Origin: Tenebrionibacter intestinalis
Lineage (GTDB): Bacteria; Pseudomonadota; Gammaproteobacteria; Enterobacterales; Enterobacteriaceae
Direction of reading: 5' to 3'
DNA: 64,000 nt
Assembly: GCF_016632365.1 (NCBI RefSeq)
Contig: NZ_JAEPBH010000007.1
Location: 1 to 64,000, forward strand
Below, piece after piece: positions 9,153 through 19,172 of this stretch (positions are counted from its first letter, which is position 1; each line of letters begins with the position of its first letter). The translations under genes were made by a program, and so were the position numbers. The notes under the pieces were generated by a model that was not told the DNA's origin, searched no databases, and worked only from the letters and a program-made list of their open reading frames with translations.

Positions 9153-10796
9153 ATGGCTAACCACAAGCGTGCGGGACAGCCTGCACAACAAAGCGATTTG
9201 ATAAACGTTGCACAGCTCACCGCGCAGTATTATGTGTTGCGCCCGCAGGCGGACAATCCGGAGCATGCGGTAAAGTTCGGCACGTCCGGGCACCGCGGCA
9301 GCGCGGCGCGTCACAGCTTCAATGAGCCGCATATTCTGGCTATCGCTCAGGCTGTGGCGGAAACTCGCGCGGCAAACGGCATCACCGGCCCCTGCTTTGT
9401 GGGCAAAGATACCCACGCGCTGTCTGAGCCGGCGTTTATCTCAGTACTGGAAGTGCTGAGCGCTAACGGTGTGGACGTCATTGTTCAACAGGATAACGGC
9501 TATACGCCAACGCCTGCGATCTCTAACGCAATTCTTGAACATAACAAACAGCCCGGCGCGCAGGCGGACGGCATCGTTATTACGCCTTCTCATAACCCCC
9601 CGGATGACGGCGGCATTAAATATAATCCGCCTAACGGCGGCCCTGCGGATACCAACGTTACAAAGGTGATTGAAGACCGCGCCAACGCGCTGCTCGCAGA
9701 TGGCCTGCAGGGTGTGAAACGTCTGGCGCTCGACCAGGCCTGGGCGGGCGGGCGGATTCAGGAAAAGGATCTGGTGCAGCCGTATGTTGAAGGGCTGGCG
9801 AGCATCGTAGATATGGCGGCTATTCGCAAAGCGGGTCTTAAGCTTGGCGTCGATCCGCTCGGTGGTTCCGGTATTAAATACTGGAAGCGCATTGCTGAGT
9901 TCTACGCGCTTGATTTGACCATTGTTAACGACCATGTGGATCAAACCTTCCGCTTTATGCACCTTGATAAAGACGGCGCGATCCGCATGGATTGTTCCTC
10001 GGAGTGCGCAATGGCCGGGCTGCTGGCGTTGCGCGATAAGTTCGATCTGGCCTTCGCCAACGATCCGGATTATGACCGCCACGGTATCGTTACACCGGCC
10101 GGGCTAATGAACCCGAACCACTATCTGGCGGTGGCCATCAATTATCTGTTCCGGCATCGTCCGCAGTGGAAGCAGGATGTGGCAGTGGGAAAAACGCTGG
10201 TTTCATCAGCGATGATCGACCGCGTGGTTAACGATCTGGGCCGCAGGCTGGTAGAAGTGCCGGTAGGCTTCAAATGGTTCGTTGATGGCCTGTACGACGG
10301 CAGTTTCGGCTTTGGCGGCGAAGAAAGCGCGGGGGCTTCTTTCCTGCGCTTTGACGGCACGCCGTGGTCTACAGATAAAGACGGCATTATTATGTGCTTG
10401 CTGGCAGCGGAGATCACCGCCGTTACCGGCAAGAATCCCCAACAGCACTATGACGAACTGGCCGCGCGCTTCGGCGCGCCGAGCTATAACCGTTTGCAGG
10501 CAGGAGCGACTTGCGCGCAAAAGGCGGCGCTGTCTAAGCTGTCGCCGGATAGGGTGAGCGCCAGCATGCTGGCAGGCGATCCGATCACTGCGCGCCTGAC
10601 CGCAGCGCCCGGCAATGGCGCATCTATTGGCGGTTTGAAGGTCATGACGGAAAATGGTTGGTTTGCCGCTCGCCCATCCGGCACGGAAGATGCCTACAAA
10701 ATCTATTGTGAAAGCTTCCTTGGCGAAGAGCACCGCCTGCTGATTGAAAAAGAAGCGGTGGATATCGTCAACGAAGTGCTGAAAAACGCAAAATAA
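9153..10796 (+). CDS. pgm: Phosphoglucomutase
   Basis: Interconverts glucose 1-phosphate and glucose 6-phosphate, joining galactose and trehalose catabolism, glycogen and UDP-glucose synthesis to glycolysis. The length of 547 residues matches E. coli Pgm (546). The phosphoserine loop [11 protein letters not shown] carries Ser146; the metal loop DPDYDRHG and the sugar-binding GGEESAG and C-terminal [12 protein letters not shown] phosphate-binding motifs are all intact. It follows seqA closely. Downstream, the speF-potE and kdp genes found in E. coli are missing and ybfA comes next. Confidence 0.97.
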   Translation: MANHKRAGQPAQQSDLINVAQLTAQYYVLRPQADNPEHAVKFGTSGHRGSAARHSFNEPHILAIAQAVAETRAANGITGPCFVGKDTHALSEPAFISVLEVLSANGVDVIVQQDNGYTPTPAISNAILEHNKQPGAQADGIVITPSHNPPDDGGIKYNPPNGGPADTNVTKVIEDRANALLADGLQGVKRLALDQAWAGGRIQEKDLVQPYVEGLASIVDMAAIRKAGLKLGVDPLGGSGIKYWKRIAEFYALDLTIVNDHVDQTFRFMHLDKDGAIRMDCSSECAMAGLLALRDKFDLAFANDPDYDRHGIVTPAGLMNPNHYLAVAINYLFRHRPQWKQDVAVGKTLVSSAMIDRVVNDLGRRLVEVPVGFKWFVDGLYDGSFGFGGEESAGASFLRFDGTPWSTDKDGIIMCLLAAEITAVTGKNPQQHYDELAARFGAPSYNRLQAGATCAQKAALSKLSPDRVSASMLAGDPITARLTAAPGNGASIGGLKVMTENGWFAARPSGTEDAYKIYCESFLGEEHRLLIEKEAVDIVNEVLKNAK

Positions 10797-11422
10797 AGCT
10801 GTCCGGTTAAATCAATTCCGGCGTGCGCTAACGGCCCGGCCGACATTTTTAGAGCAGTCTGTTTTTGAAAATGCGTCCGGGTGCTTTTTAAGGCGCGGTG
10901 AATATTTTCCGGCACATGGCCGGATAAGCAACGATATGGCAAAGAGCATTATGTCCCGCTTTGTGCAGCCGGGGCGTTTATCCACGACCTCAGTCTGACG
11001 TCAGGCGCTTCCTTAGCCCGCTTGCTTACCTGTTTTGTCAACTGGCTGAACGATTGCCGTTTCCCCGCTATTGCCCGGCCAGCAGACCGGGAAAAGCGGC
11101 GATAATAGCGGGTTTTCTGCGCCCGGCGCTGTTACGGCTTAACGTTACGTCCGGGTATCCCCTTCCTTGCTACGCCATGCAGACTTTCTCCTCCATAAAA
11201 GCGTAAAAGCGCCGGCGTTCGGTACGATGAGGAAATAAGCGTCGCTAAGGCCATTAATTAACTAATGATTAGTAATATATTAACTAAGTGGTAACTTATT
11301 TACGGATTTAGTATGAAAAATTAAAAAAGAAGGCTTTTTCTGGTCGGATGAGTAGTAAAATTTCAGTCAGAGCAGTATGATTCTTACATCAATATGATGA
11401 CTTCTTAGCCAGGAGGAAAACG
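10797..11422. other. Gene-free spacer between pgm and ybfA
   Basis: About 626 bp with no supported gene where E. coli carries speF-potE and kdpEDCBAF. I see no recognisable remnant of those genes on either strand. The last 200 bases are AT-rich (11230-11420) and probably contain the ybfA promoter; an 81-codon ORF at 10961 has no ribosome site and an implausible composition. Confidence 0.6.
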
Positions 11423-11629
11423 ATGTCTATGTATAAACGCTATCCTGCGCATCAGGTTTTCCTGCGTCGCGCTTTTGTTATCGTCGCAGGTGTTATTGCG
11501 CTACCGGTAATGCTGCTCTGGAAAGACCGTGCTCGCTTTTATAGTTATCTGCATCGCGTGTGGACGAAAACCAGTGATAAACCGGTGTGGATGGACCAGG
11601 CTGAACAAGCTGCCGGGGATTTTTACTGA
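11423..11629 (+). CDS. ybfA: Small membrane protein YbfA
   Basis: A 68-residue protein matching E. coli YbfA, with the shared core [21 protein letters not shown] and [19 protein letters not shown]. One hydrophobic helix (about residues 14-32) suggests an inner-membrane protein with a charged C-terminal tail. The ATG follows a strong aggagg site at 11412-11417. Function is unknown. In E. coli the gene sits at the upstream edge of kdpFABC; here the kdp operon is absent, so ybfA persists without that neighbour. Confidence 0.9.
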   Translation: MSMYKRYPAHQVFLRRAFVIVAGVIALPVMLLWKDRARFYSYLHRVWTKTSDKPVWMDQAEQAAGDFY

Positions 11630-12013
11630 CCACTGTCGTCCTCTGTGGGAGGCGTCAGGCCGGCGACAAACTTCAGGTTGAACGACACTGGCCCGAAAGG
11701 CCTGCAGTAGAAATTCGTTAAGACAACACGTTGATTTTCGGCTGTTAAACATTAAAGAGGGCAAAACCGCGGTTTTGCCCTCTTTGCTACTATTCTGGCG
11801 CTTCCTGCGGGCGTAATGCCGGGTCCGTTAAGGCTGTTTTTGAATAACCGTCCTGTTAATGCAAAAAATCATGCCATATTGAGGCCCGTAATTACCCGGC
11901 CTCGTTACTTTTTATTTGGTCAGCATGCCTCCTGCGGGGGCGTTCTTCATTTATTCAATCTTTCCCGGTCGGCGCCTGGCTACACTTTTACTGTTTAGCG
12001 AAAAGGAGCGAGC
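11630..12013. other. Spacer between ybfA and ybgA
   Basis: Non-coding stretch of 384 bp. It contains the 32-bp perfect palindrome at 11754-11785. The ybgA gene begins after a short gaaaaggagcgagc ribosome region near 12000. In E. coli this interval holds an Rhs element (rhsC); no Rhs sequence is visible here. Confidence 0.6.
11754..11785. repeat. 32-bp perfect palindrome
   Basis: Starting aaagagggcaaaacc and centred on ccgcgg, both 16-base halves are exact reverse complements. It resembles the hairpin at 62-96 and the right-arm hairpin of the 138-bp elements (consensus aaagargg...ccytcttt). As it lies after ybfA it could act as a bidirectional terminator. Confidence 0.75.
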
Positions 12014-12970
12014 ATGGCCGAGAAAATTCCCGTTGGTATCAGCGCCTGTTTGCTGGGCGAAGACGTGCGCTTTGATGGTGGGCACAAGAGGCTGGCATTT
12101 GCCGTACAGTCGCTTTCCCCCTGGGTGGAATTTGAACCGGTTTGCCCGGAGGTCGCCATTGGTCTGCCGGTGCCGCGCCCGGCGCTGCGGCTGGTAAACA
12201 CGCCACACGGTGATATTGCGCTGCGTTTTAGCGACGGCCGTGAGGGCGAGTTGACCGAACAGATGCAGCGCTATGCGCGCGCACGCGTCGAACGGTTTGA
12301 CCACCTGTGCGGTTATATTGTTTGTGCAAAGTCGCCTACCTGCGGTATGGAGCGCGTGCGCGTTTACGAACCTGAAAGTAAAAATAACCGCAAAACAGGC
12401 CGCGGCCTTTACACTGCAGAACTCATGACGCGTTTTCCCTGGATGCCGGTGGAGGAGGACGGGCGGTTGCACGACCCGGAACTGCGGGAAAATTTTATGG
12501 AGCGTATTTGCGCGTTGCAGGAACTGAACCAGCTGCGGCGTGATGGCCTGACCCGTGCCGGATTGATTGCTTTTCACAGCCGATACAAACTGTTGTTGAT
12601 GGCTCACTCTCAACCCAAATACCGTGAACTGGGGCCATTTGTTGCACAATTGCATCAGTGGCCAGATCCGCAAGCTTACTTTTTGGCCTATCGCCAGCGG
12701 CTGATGGATATCCTTTCTTATCTCCCCGACCGCCGTAATCATACTAATGTGCTCATGCATATCCAGGGCTATTTTCGCAAGCAGCTTAACGCGCGTCAGC
12801 GCAAGGAACTGGCGCAGCTTATTGAACGTTATCGCCAGGGGACTCAGCCGCTGTTAGCCCCGATGACGTTACTCAAGCACTACCTGGCGGAATATCCCGA
12901 TGCTTATCTTGCCCGGCAGCGCTATTTCGATCCCTGCCCTGAAGCGCTGCGCCTGCGTTATGGTCAGTAA
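12014..12970 (+). CDS. ybgA: YbgA: DUF523 (TudS-like) fused to DUF1722
   Basis: A 318-residue two-domain cytoplasmic protein. Residues 1-150 are a DUF523 domain, the family that includes the [4Fe-4S] thiouracil desulfidase TudS; the three expected cluster Cys are present as SAC12LLG, VC44PEV and SPTC110G. Residues about 190-305 are DUF1722 (HSRYKLLLMAHSQ...YFRKQLNARQRKELAQLIERYR...), equivalent to the short E. coli K-12 YbgA (169 aa). The full fusion occurs in other enterics. Desulfuration of modified pyrimidines is inferred from the N-terminal domain; the role of DUF1722 is unknown. It precedes phrB by 11 bp, so the two are probably co-transcribed. Confidence 0.92.
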   Translation: MAEKIPVGISACLLGEDVRFDGGHKRLAFAVQSLSPWVEFEPVCPEVAIGLPVPRPALRLVNTPHGDIALRFSDGREGELTEQMQRYARARVERFDHLCGYIVCAKSPTCGMERVRVYEPESKNNRKTGRGLYTAELMTRFPWMPVEEDGRLHDPELRENFMERICALQELNQLRRDGLTRAGLIAFHSRYKLLLMAHSQPKYRELGPFVAQLHQWPDPQAYFLAYRQRLMDILSYLPDRRNHTNVLMHIQGYFRKQLNARQRKELAQLIERYRQGTQPLLAPMTLLKHYLAEYPDAYLARQRYFDPCPEALRLRYGQ

Positions 12971-12981
12971 TCAGGAACATT

Positions 12982-14415
12982 ATGCCCATTCATCTGGTCT
13001 GGTTTCGTAACGATTTGCGTATTCATGATAACCTGGCGCTCGCCGCAGCCTGCCGTAATAGTAAGGCGCGTGTGCTGGCGTTGTTTATCGCCACGCCCGG
13101 GCAGTGGCGTTTGCACAATATGGCGCCGCGCCAGGCCTGGTTTATCCAGCAGCACGTTGATATGCTGCAGGCGTCGCTGGCGGCAAAGGGGATCCCGCTG
13201 CGCGTGTTGGCTGCGCACGATTTCGCCGCCTGTGCAGGCGTGATTAAAACATACTGCGCTGATAATGATGTCGATGCGCTTTTTTACAATTATCAGTATG
13301 AACTTAACGAGCGGCGGCGCGATGCGGCGGTGGAAAAGGCGCTGGGCGATAAGGTGCTCTGTCAGGGGTTTGACGATAGCGTACTGCTCGCTCCCGGCAG
13401 TATTACGACCGGCAACCACGCGATGTATAAAGTATTTACGCCGTTTAGTAAGGCTTTTTTGCATCGCTTGCGGGAAGAGACGCCGATGCGTCTGCCTGCT
13501 CCGCAGGCGCGGGAAAGCGGAGCAGTAAAGGCGCCTGCGCATTGCAGGTTTGACTATCCGCAGCAGGAAGTGGATGCGCAATTATTCCCGGTTGGTGAAA
13601 TGGCGGCGCTTTATCGGCTGCGCCAGTTTTGCCGACATGCGGCAAAAGATTATCTGGCGCAGCGCGATTTCCCGGCGTTAAATGGCACCAGCCTGCTTTC
13701 TGCGTATCTTACCGTCGGCGTGCTGTCGCCGCGGCAGTGTCTGCATGGCCTGCTGGCGGAGCATCCCGGCGCGCTTGAAGGCGATAGCGGCGCTGTCTGG
13801 CTTAATCAATTGATATGGCGGGAATTCTACCGCCATCTGTTAACATACAACCCGGCGTTGTGTTGCCACCGTTCCTTCATTGACTGGACGGAAAAAGTAA
13901 AATGGCGGAATAACGCAAAAGCGCTGCGGGCATGGCAGGAGGGCTATACCGGCTATCCGATTATTGATGCGGCTATGCGGCAGTTGAATGCGACAGGCTG
14001 GATGCACAATCGCCTGCGTATGGTGGCGGCGAGTTTCCTGGTTAAGGATTTGCTTATCGACTGGCGCGAAGGAGAACGTTATTTTATCTCCCGGCTTGTG
14101 GATGGCGATTTAGCCGCTAACAATGGCGGTTGGCAGTGGTCGGCCTCAACCGGAACCGATGCCTCCCCCTGGTTTCGCATCTTTAACCCGACTACGCAGG
14201 GCCTGCGATTTGACGCACAAGGCGATTTTATCCGCTACTGGGTGCCAGAGCTTAATGTTGTGCCGGGTAAAGCGGTTCATGAACCGTGGCGCTGGGCGGA
14301 AAAAAACGGTTATCGCCTCGATTATCCCCGACCGATAGTGGAGCATAAACAGGCGCGCGCTGCGGCGCTGGCGGCCTATCAGGCCGCCCGTAAAAATAAG
14401 GAAAAAGCAGTATGA
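12982..14415 (+). CDS. phrB: Deoxyribodipyrimidine photolyase
   Basis: Light-driven repair of cyclobutane pyrimidine dimers using FADH- and a methenyltetrahydrofolate antenna. The 477 residues match E. coli PhrB (472). The N-terminal Rossmann antenna domain (about 1-130, starting HLVWFRNDLRIHDN) is followed by the helical FAD domain with the conserved WREFYRHLL, GYPIIDAAMRQL, WMHNRLRMV and GDLAANNGGWQWSASTGTDA segments, including the tryptophans of the electron-transfer chain. The stop overlaps the ybgI start (ATGA, 14412-14415), so ybgA-phrB-ybgI looks like one transcript; dtpD, which separates phrB and ybgI in E. coli, is absent. Confidence 0.96.
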   Translation: MPIHLVWFRNDLRIHDNLALAAACRNSKARVLALFIATPGQWRLHNMAPRQAWFIQQHVDMLQASLAAKGIPLRVLAAHDFAACAGVIKTYCADNDVDALFYNYQYELNERRRDAAVEKALGDKVLCQGFDDSVLLAPGSITTGNHAMYKVFTPFSKAFLHRLREETPMRLPAPQARESGAVKAPAHCRFDYPQQEVDAQLFPVGEMAALYRLRQFCRHAAKDYLAQRDFPALNGTSLLSAYLTVGVLSPRQCLHGLLAEHPGALEGDSGAVWLNQLIWREFYRHLLTYNPALCCHRSFIDWTEKVKWRNNAKALRAWQEGYTGYPIIDAAMRQLNATGWMHNRLRMVAASFLVKDLLIDWREGERYFISRLVDGDLAANNGGWQWSASTGTDASPWFRIFNPTTQGLRFDAQGDFIRYWVPELNVVPGKAVHEPWRWAEKNGYRLDYPRPIVEHKQARAAALAAYQAARKNKEKAV

Positions 14416-15155
14416 AAAATGTTGAACTGGAAACGTTGATCAATGAAAAACTGAACAGCGCAGCCTTCAGCGATTATGTCCCGAACGGTCTTCAGGTTGA
14501 AGGGCGGGAGAATATACAAAATGTGGTGGTCGGCGTGACGGCCAGCCAGGCGCTGGTGGATGAAGCGGTACGTCAGCAGGCGGACGCCATTATCGTGCAT
14601 CATGGTTACTTCTGGAAAAATGAATCGCCAGTGATTTGTGGTATGAAACGCCGCCGCCTGAAGGCGCTGCTGGCGAATGATATCAATCTTTACGGATGGC
14701 ACCTGCCGCTGGATGCGCACCCGGAGCTTGGCAACAATGCGCAACTGGCGAACCTGCTGGGTATCGAGGTGAAAGGGGAAATTGAGCCGCTGGTGCTCTG
14801 GGGCGAGATGCGTTTGCCCGTGCCGGGCCTTGAGCTGGCTTCCTGGCTGGAGGCGCGCCTGGGCCGCAAGCCACTTTGGTGCGGCGATGCCGGGCCGGAT
14901 GTGATAAAGCGCGTGGCCTGGTGTAGCGGCGGCGGGCAGGGTTTTATTGACGCCGCCGCGCGTTTTGGCGTGGATGCCTTTATTACCGGCGAAGTTTCTG
15001 AGCAGACCATCCATTCAGCGCGTGAACAGGGGCTGCATTTCTATGCCGCCGGACATCATGCGACCGAGCGCGGCGGCATTCGCGCGCTGGGAGAGTGGCT
15101 GGATGCCGCTACGGAGCTAAACGTGACGTTTGTCGATATTCCTAATCCTGCTTGA
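14412..15155 (+). CDS. ybgI: Nif3-family metal-binding protein YbgI
   Basis: A 247-residue cytoplasmic protein of the widely conserved Nif3/YbgI family, whose E. coli structure is a toroidal hexamer with dinuclear metal sites. The metal-binding segments are visible as [11 protein letters not shown] (near residue 60), [13 protein letters not shown] (about 97-109) and the late [11 protein letters not shown] (about 215). Its start overlaps the phrB stop by four bases and the pxpB GTG start lies 14 bp past its end, implying translational coupling along the cluster. Reported activities for the family vary, so no specific reaction is assigned. Confidence 0.94.
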   Translation: MKNVELETLINEKLNSAAFSDYVPNGLQVEGRENIQNVVVGVTASQALVDEAVRQQADAIIVHHGYFWKNESPVICGMKRRRLKALLANDINLYGWHLPLDAHPELGNNAQLANLLGIEVKGEIEPLVLWGEMRLPVPGLELASWLEARLGRKPLWCGDAGPDVIKRVAWCSGGGQGFIDAAARFGVDAFITGEVSEQTIHSAREQGLHFYAAGHHATERGGIRALGEWLDAATELNVTFVDIPNPA

Positions 15156-15168
15156 CTGTGAGGTAGAT

Positions 15169-15825
15169 GTGCAACGAGCGCGCTGTTATTTGCTGGGAGA
15201 AGGGGCGGTGGTGCTGGAACTGGAGCCGCCGGTTACTCTGCAAAGCCAGAAGCGAATTTGGGGGCTGGTGCGCCGGCTGGCGGATATGCCTTCGGTTATG
15301 GAGGCGATTCCGGGAATGAATAACCTGACTGTGATCCTGCGGGATCCTGACGCCGACGCGCTGGGTGCGATTGAGCGTCTGCAGCGCTGGTGGGAGGAGA
15401 GCGACGCTATTGAGCTAACCTCGCGGCGGGTGGATATTCCGGTCATTTACGGTAAAACGGCGGGGCCGGACCTGGCATTGGTGGCGCAGCGCGTTGGGTT
15501 GAGCGAGCGCCAGGTCGTGGAATGCCATAGCAGTGTGGATTATGTTGTCTGGCTGTTGGGGTTTCAGCCGGGATTTCCTTATCTCGGCGGGCTGCCTGAC
15601 AGACTGGCGGTGGCGCGACGCGATGTGCCGCGCCTGGCGGTACCGGCGGGTTCTGTCGGCATTGGTGGTAGTCAGACCGGTATCTATCCGCTGGAAACGC
15701 CGGGGGGCTGGCAGTTGATTGGCCGCACGTCGCTGCGCTTGTTCGACCCATGTCGGGAAACGCCGACGCTGCTTAGCCCTGGCGATACCGTGCGCTTTAT
15801 TCCGCAAAAGGAGGGGGTATGTTGA
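15169..15825 (+). CDS. pxpB: 5-oxoprolinase subunit PxpB
   Basis: Subunit B (allophanate hydrolase-like AHS1 domain) of the prokaryotic ATP-dependent 5-oxoprolinase, which opens the spontaneous damage product 5-oxoproline to glutamate. I place the start at the GTG at 15169, after a gaggt site; this gives 218 residues, the E. coli length, with the product beginning (M)[10 protein letters not shown]. Conserved family segments include [26 protein letters not shown] and [12 protein letters not shown]. The end overlaps pxpC by seven bases. The third subunit, PxpA, is not encoded in the operon here, so activity is uncertain unless pxpA lies elsewhere. Confidence 0.94.
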   Translation: MQRARCYLLGEGAVVLELEPPVTLQSQKRIWGLVRRLADMPSVMEAIPGMNNLTVILRDPDADALGAIERLQRWWEESDAIELTSRRVDIPVIYGKTAGPDLALVAQRVGLSERQVVECHSSVDYVVWLLGFQPGFPYLGGLPDRLAVARRDVPRLAVPAGSVGIGGSQTGIYPLETPGGWQLIGRTSLRLFDPCRETPTLLSPGDTVRFIPQKEGVC

Positions 15826-16754
15826 AGATGCTTCGCGCTGGAATACTGACCACGGTACAGGATCGGGGGCGCGCCGGCTACCGGATGGGCGGCGTAAGCC
15901 GTAGCGGGGCGCTGGATATGCCGTCACTGATTGTTGCCAATGTGCTGGTGGGCAATGATCCGGGCGCAGCCGCGCTGGAAATCACGCTGGGAAACTGTCT
16001 GATTGAATTTACCCGCGACGGATGGTTCGCCCTGACGGGGGCCGACTGTGCGGCGCAACTGGATGATAAGCCTGTCTGGACTGGCTGGCGGCAACCGGCA
16101 AAAGCCGGGCAGCGCCTGCGCTTAACGATGCCGCAGCGCGGGATGCGCAGCTATCTGGCAGTCGCAGGCGGTCTGGATGTCCCTGAGATAATGGGATCGC
16201 GTAGCACCGATTTGAAAGGCGCTTTTGGTGGGGTTGAGGGGCGGGAGCTACGCGACGGCGATGAGCTTGCCGCGCTGCCCGGGCGAACCTTTAGTGAAGC
16301 GCGCGGCGTCAGACAGTTATTGCGGGGTAACCGCATTCGCGCGCTGCCGGGGCCGGAATATTGTGAATTTAGCCGCGAAGCGAAAGAAAATTTCTGGCGT
16401 TTGCCGTGGCAGATTAGCCCGCAGAGCAATCGCATGGGCTACCGCCTGCAGGGCCAGACGCTGGAGCGCGAAGCGCTACGCGAGCTGACTTCGCACGGGT
16501 TGCTGCCTGGCGTTGTACAGGTGCCGCATAGCGGACAGCCAATTGTTCTGATGAACGATGCGCAGACGACCGGCGGCTATCCGCGAATTGCCTGCATTAT
16601 CGAAGCCGATCTGCATCACCTTGCACAGGTCCGTCTGGGCGAGCCGATTCATTTTGTGCAGTGCTCGCTGGAAGAAGCGCTAAAGGCGCGGCGCGAGCAG
16701 CGGGTTTATTTTGAACAACTGACCTGGCAGCTTAACGGCGAGTCGGGCGCCTGA
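15819..16754 (+). CDS. pxpC: 5-oxoprolinase subunit PxpC
   Basis: Subunit C (AHS2/urea amidolyase-related domain) of 5-oxoprolinase, 311 residues against 310 in E. coli. Family segments seen include [22 protein letters not shown] near the start, [25 protein letters not shown], and the late [28 protein letters not shown]. It overlaps pxpB by seven bases, showing a tight operon. In E. coli pxpA follows immediately; here only 20 bp separate pxpC from nei, so pxpA has been cleanly lost or moved. Confidence 0.95.
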   Translation: MLKMLRAGILTTVQDRGRAGYRMGGVSRSGALDMPSLIVANVLVGNDPGAAALEITLGNCLIEFTRDGWFALTGADCAAQLDDKPVWTGWRQPAKAGQRLRLTMPQRGMRSYLAVAGGLDVPEIMGSRSTDLKGAFGGVEGRELRDGDELAALPGRTFSEARGVRQLLRGNRIRALPGPEYCEFSREAKENFWRLPWQISPQSNRMGYRLQGQTLEREALRELTSHGLLPGVVQVPHSGQPIVLMNDAQTTGGYPRIACIIEADLHHLAQVRLGEPIHFVQCSLEEALKARREQRVYFEQLTWQLNGESGA

Positions 16755-16774
16755 TTTTACGAAGGATAGTTGCT

Positions 16775-17566
16775 ATGCCTGAAGGCCCGGAGATTCGCCG
16801 CGCGGCGGATCGGCTGGAAGAGGCGGTGCTCGGCAAGCCGTTGACGCAGGTCTGGTTTGCCTTCCCCGGTTTAAAAACTTATGAACCCTTGCTTACCGGG
16901 GAATGCATCGATCGCATTGAGACGCGAGGTAAAGCGTTATTGACCCATTTTTCCAGCGGTCAGACGCTTTACAGCCATAACCAGCTTTACGGAGTGTGGC
17001 GTGTGGCGAGGGCCGGTGAGCAGCCGGAAAGCAAGCGCAGCCTGCGGGTTCGGCTGGAAACGGCGGACAAGGCCATTTTGCTTTACAGCGCCTCTGATAT
17101 CGTCATGCTTGATGAAGCGGGCCTGGCTTCACACCCTTTTTTGCAGCGTGTGGGGCCGGACGTGCTGGATATGACGTTAACGGCAGAACAGGTTAAAGCG
17201 CGGCTTTTGTCGCCGCGATTTTGTCGCCGCCAGTTTGCCGGCCTGTTACTGGATCAGGCTTTCCTTGCCGGGTTGGGAAATTATCTGCGGGTAGAAATCC
17301 TCTGGCAGGCGCAACTGGCGCCCCGGCATCGCGCCGTAGATTTGACGACACAACAGCTTGATGCGCTGGCCCGCGCCTGTCTTGATATTGCGCGTCTGTC
17401 ATATCAGACCCGGGGTAAAGTCGATGAAAACCGCCATCATGGGGCGCTGTTTCGTTTTCATGTTTTTCATCGCGACGGGGAACGCTGTGAGCGCTGCGGG
17501 GGCGTCATAGAAAAAATGACGCTGGCATCGCGTCCCTTTTACTGGTGCGCGCGCTGTCAGAAATAA
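16775..17566 (+). CDS. nei: Endonuclease VIII (Nei)
   Basis: DNA glycosylase/AP lyase that removes oxidised pyrimidines by base excision repair. The 263 residues equal the E. coli length. The catalytic N-terminus [18 protein letters not shown] supplies the Pro nucleophile (after Met removal) and the following Glu; the helix-two-turn-helix region includes [15 protein letters not shown], and the C-terminal zinc finger is CERCGG...CARCQ. It is 20 bp after pxpC and co-directional, so likely in the same transcript. A mobile-looking 138-bp repeat follows it. Confidence 0.96.
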   Translation: MPEGPEIRRAADRLEEAVLGKPLTQVWFAFPGLKTYEPLLTGECIDRIETRGKALLTHFSSGQTLYSHNQLYGVWRVARAGEQPESKRSLRVRLETADKAILLYSASDIVMLDEAGLASHPFLQRVGPDVLDMTLTAEQVKARLLSPRFCRRQFAGLLLDQAFLAGLGNYLRVEILWQAQLAPRHRAVDLTTQQLDALARACLDIARLSYQTRGKVDENRHHGALFRFHVFHRDGERCERCGGVIEKMTLASRPFYWCARCQK

Positions 17567-17668
17567 GTCGTTGCGCGTAGGCGGCTGCGCAGCGAAGACG
17601 GCAGGATAAAGCGGGTAGAACGCTTTTCCCGGGTTGTGCTTAGCGATTGTAAAATCAATATCAATGCG

Positions 17669-17807
17669 AGACTGCTGACAAACCCCATCCTGGCGCAGAC
17701 AGGATGGATGAAGTACAATAAAAAATAAGGAAAATCAAGGCATTGTTTTTCGCCTGCTTACCACAAAGAAGGAAAAACCCCGTTTTTTCCTTTTTTGTCA
17801 ACAGTCT
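17669..17807 (+). repeat. 138-bp miniature element, copy 1
   Basis: A 139-bp element bounded by near-perfect 14-bp inverted repeats (agactgctgacaaa at 17669-17682; tttgtcaacagtct at 17794-17807, one mismatch). The left arm contains a ccatcctg/caggatgg hairpin and the right arm an aaagaaggaaaaa/ttttttcctttttt hairpin, with an AT-rich centre. The flanks share only aatgc, a possible decayed target duplication. Copies 2 and 3 are at 61232-61369 and 44562-44699 (inverted). Confidence 0.85.
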
Positions 17808-17832
17808 GAATGCCTGGCGTTGCTTTGACTGG

Positions 17833-17864
17833 CAATACGGGCCGATGTCGTTCGGCCCGTATTG
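17833..17864 (-). terminator. gltA: gltA terminator hairpin
   Basis: A 13-bp perfect stem (caatacgggccga at 17833-17845 with its complement at 17852-17864) lies 21 bp beyond the gltA stop on the minus strand. No long T run follows on that strand, so it may terminate or protect the 3' end. Confidence 0.7.
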
Positions 17865-17885
17865 ATAACTGGCCCAGGTTGCCCG

Positions 17886-19172
17886 TTATGAATTTTTTTT
17901 CAGATCGGATGTAAATTCGCGCTGCGTATAACCGGTATACAGTTGGCGGGGGCGCGCAATTTTAATACCGTCGTCATGCATTTCATTCCAGTGCGCAATC
18001 CAGCCGATGGTGCGCGCCATCGCGAAGATAACCGTGAACATGGAAGACGGAATCCCCATTGCTTTCAGAATAATGCCGGAATAGAAGTCAACGTTCGGGT
18101 ACAGCTTACGTTCGATGAAGTAGGGGTCGTTAAGCGCAATGTGTTCAAGCTCCATTGCGACTTCTAACAGATCGTCTTTCATGCCAAGTTCGTTAAGCAC
18201 TTCATGGCAGGTTTCGCGCATAACGGTTGCGCGTGGATCGTAATTCTTATAGACGCGATGACCAAAACCCATCAGGCGGAAAGAGTCATTCTTGTCCTTC
18301 GCACGGCGCAGAAACTCAGGGATATGATCCACAGAATTAATCTCTTCCAGCATTTTCAGACAGGCTTCATTCGCGCCGCCGTGCGCCGGCCCCCATAGCG
18401 AAGCGATACCGGCGGCGATGCAGGCAAACGGGTTAGCGCCCGATGAACCCGCCGTGCGCACGGTGGAGGTGGAGGCGTTCTGTTCGTGGTCAGCATGCAG
18501 AATCAGAATACGATCCATCGCCCGCTCCAGCACAGGGTTCACTTTGTACTCTTCGCACGGCGTGGAGAACATCATATTCAGGAAGTTACCCGCGTAGGAG
18601 AGATCATTACGCGGGTAGACAAACGGCTGACCGATAGAATATTTGTAGCACATAGCCGCCATAGTCGGCATTTTCGACAGCAGACGGAATGCGGCAATTT
18701 CGCGGTGTCGTGGATTATTGACATCCAGCGAGTCGTGGTAAAACGCCGCCAGCGCGCCGGTTACGCCGCACATTACCGCCATAGGGTGGGAGTCGCGGCG
18801 AAAGCCGTGGAACAGTCGCGTAATCTGCTCGTGAATCATGGTATGGCGCGTTACGGTAATGATGAATTCTCTATATTCTTCCGGGGTCGGCTTTTCGCCG
18901 TACAGCAGGATATAGCACACTTCCAGATAGTTCGACTGGGTTGCCAGTTGATCGATAGGGTAGCCGCGGTGCAATAAAATACCTTCATCGCCGTCGATAA
19001 AGGTGATTTTGGATTCGCAGGAAGCCGTGGAGGTAAAACCGGGATCGAAGGTGAACACCCCTTTTGAGCCAAGCGTACGAACGTCTAACACATCCTGCCC
19101 GAGCGTGCCTTTTAGCACGTCCAGTTCAACGGTGTCGCCATTACAGGTAAGCGTTGCTTTTTTATCAGCCAT
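17886..19172 (-). CDS. gltA: Citrate synthase (type II)
   Basis: Condenses oxaloacetate and acetyl-CoA to citrate, the entry step of the TCA cycle. At 428 residues it matches the hexameric, NADH-inhibited enterobacterial enzyme (E. coli 427). Active-site elements are [24 protein letters not shown] (two catalytic His) and NVDFYSG (catalytic Asp); [10 protein letters not shown] near the C-terminus is the CoA/citrate region. It is transcribed away from sdhCDAB, the usual divergent arrangement, so both promoters share the 637-bp spacer, in E. coli a target of ArcA and CRP. Confidence 0.98.
   Translation of the reverse strand: MADKKATLTCNGDTVELDVLKGTLGQDVLDVRTLGSKGVFTFDPGFTSTASCESKITFIDGDEGILLHRGYPIDQLATQSNYLEVCYILLYGEKPTPEEYREFIITVTRHTMIHEQITRLFHGFRRDSHPMAVMCGVTGALAAFYHDSLDVNNPRHREIAAFRLLSKMPTMAAMCYKYSIGQPFVYPRNDLSYAGNFLNMMFSTPCEEYKVNPVLERAMDRILILHADHEQNASTSTVRTAGSSGANPFACIAAGIASLWGPAHGGANEACLKMLEEINSVDHIPEFLRRAKDKNDSFRLMGFGHRVYKNYDPRATVMRETCHEVLNELGMKDDLLEVAMELEHIALNDPYFIERKLYPNVDFYSGIILKAMGIPSSMFTVIFAMARTIGWIAHWNEMHDDGIKIARPRQLYTGYTQREFTSDLKKNS

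Noticed and set aside
10961-11206. 81-codon ORF in the pgm-ybfA spacer as a kdp or speF remnant
   Set aside because: No similarity to those proteins and no ribosome site.
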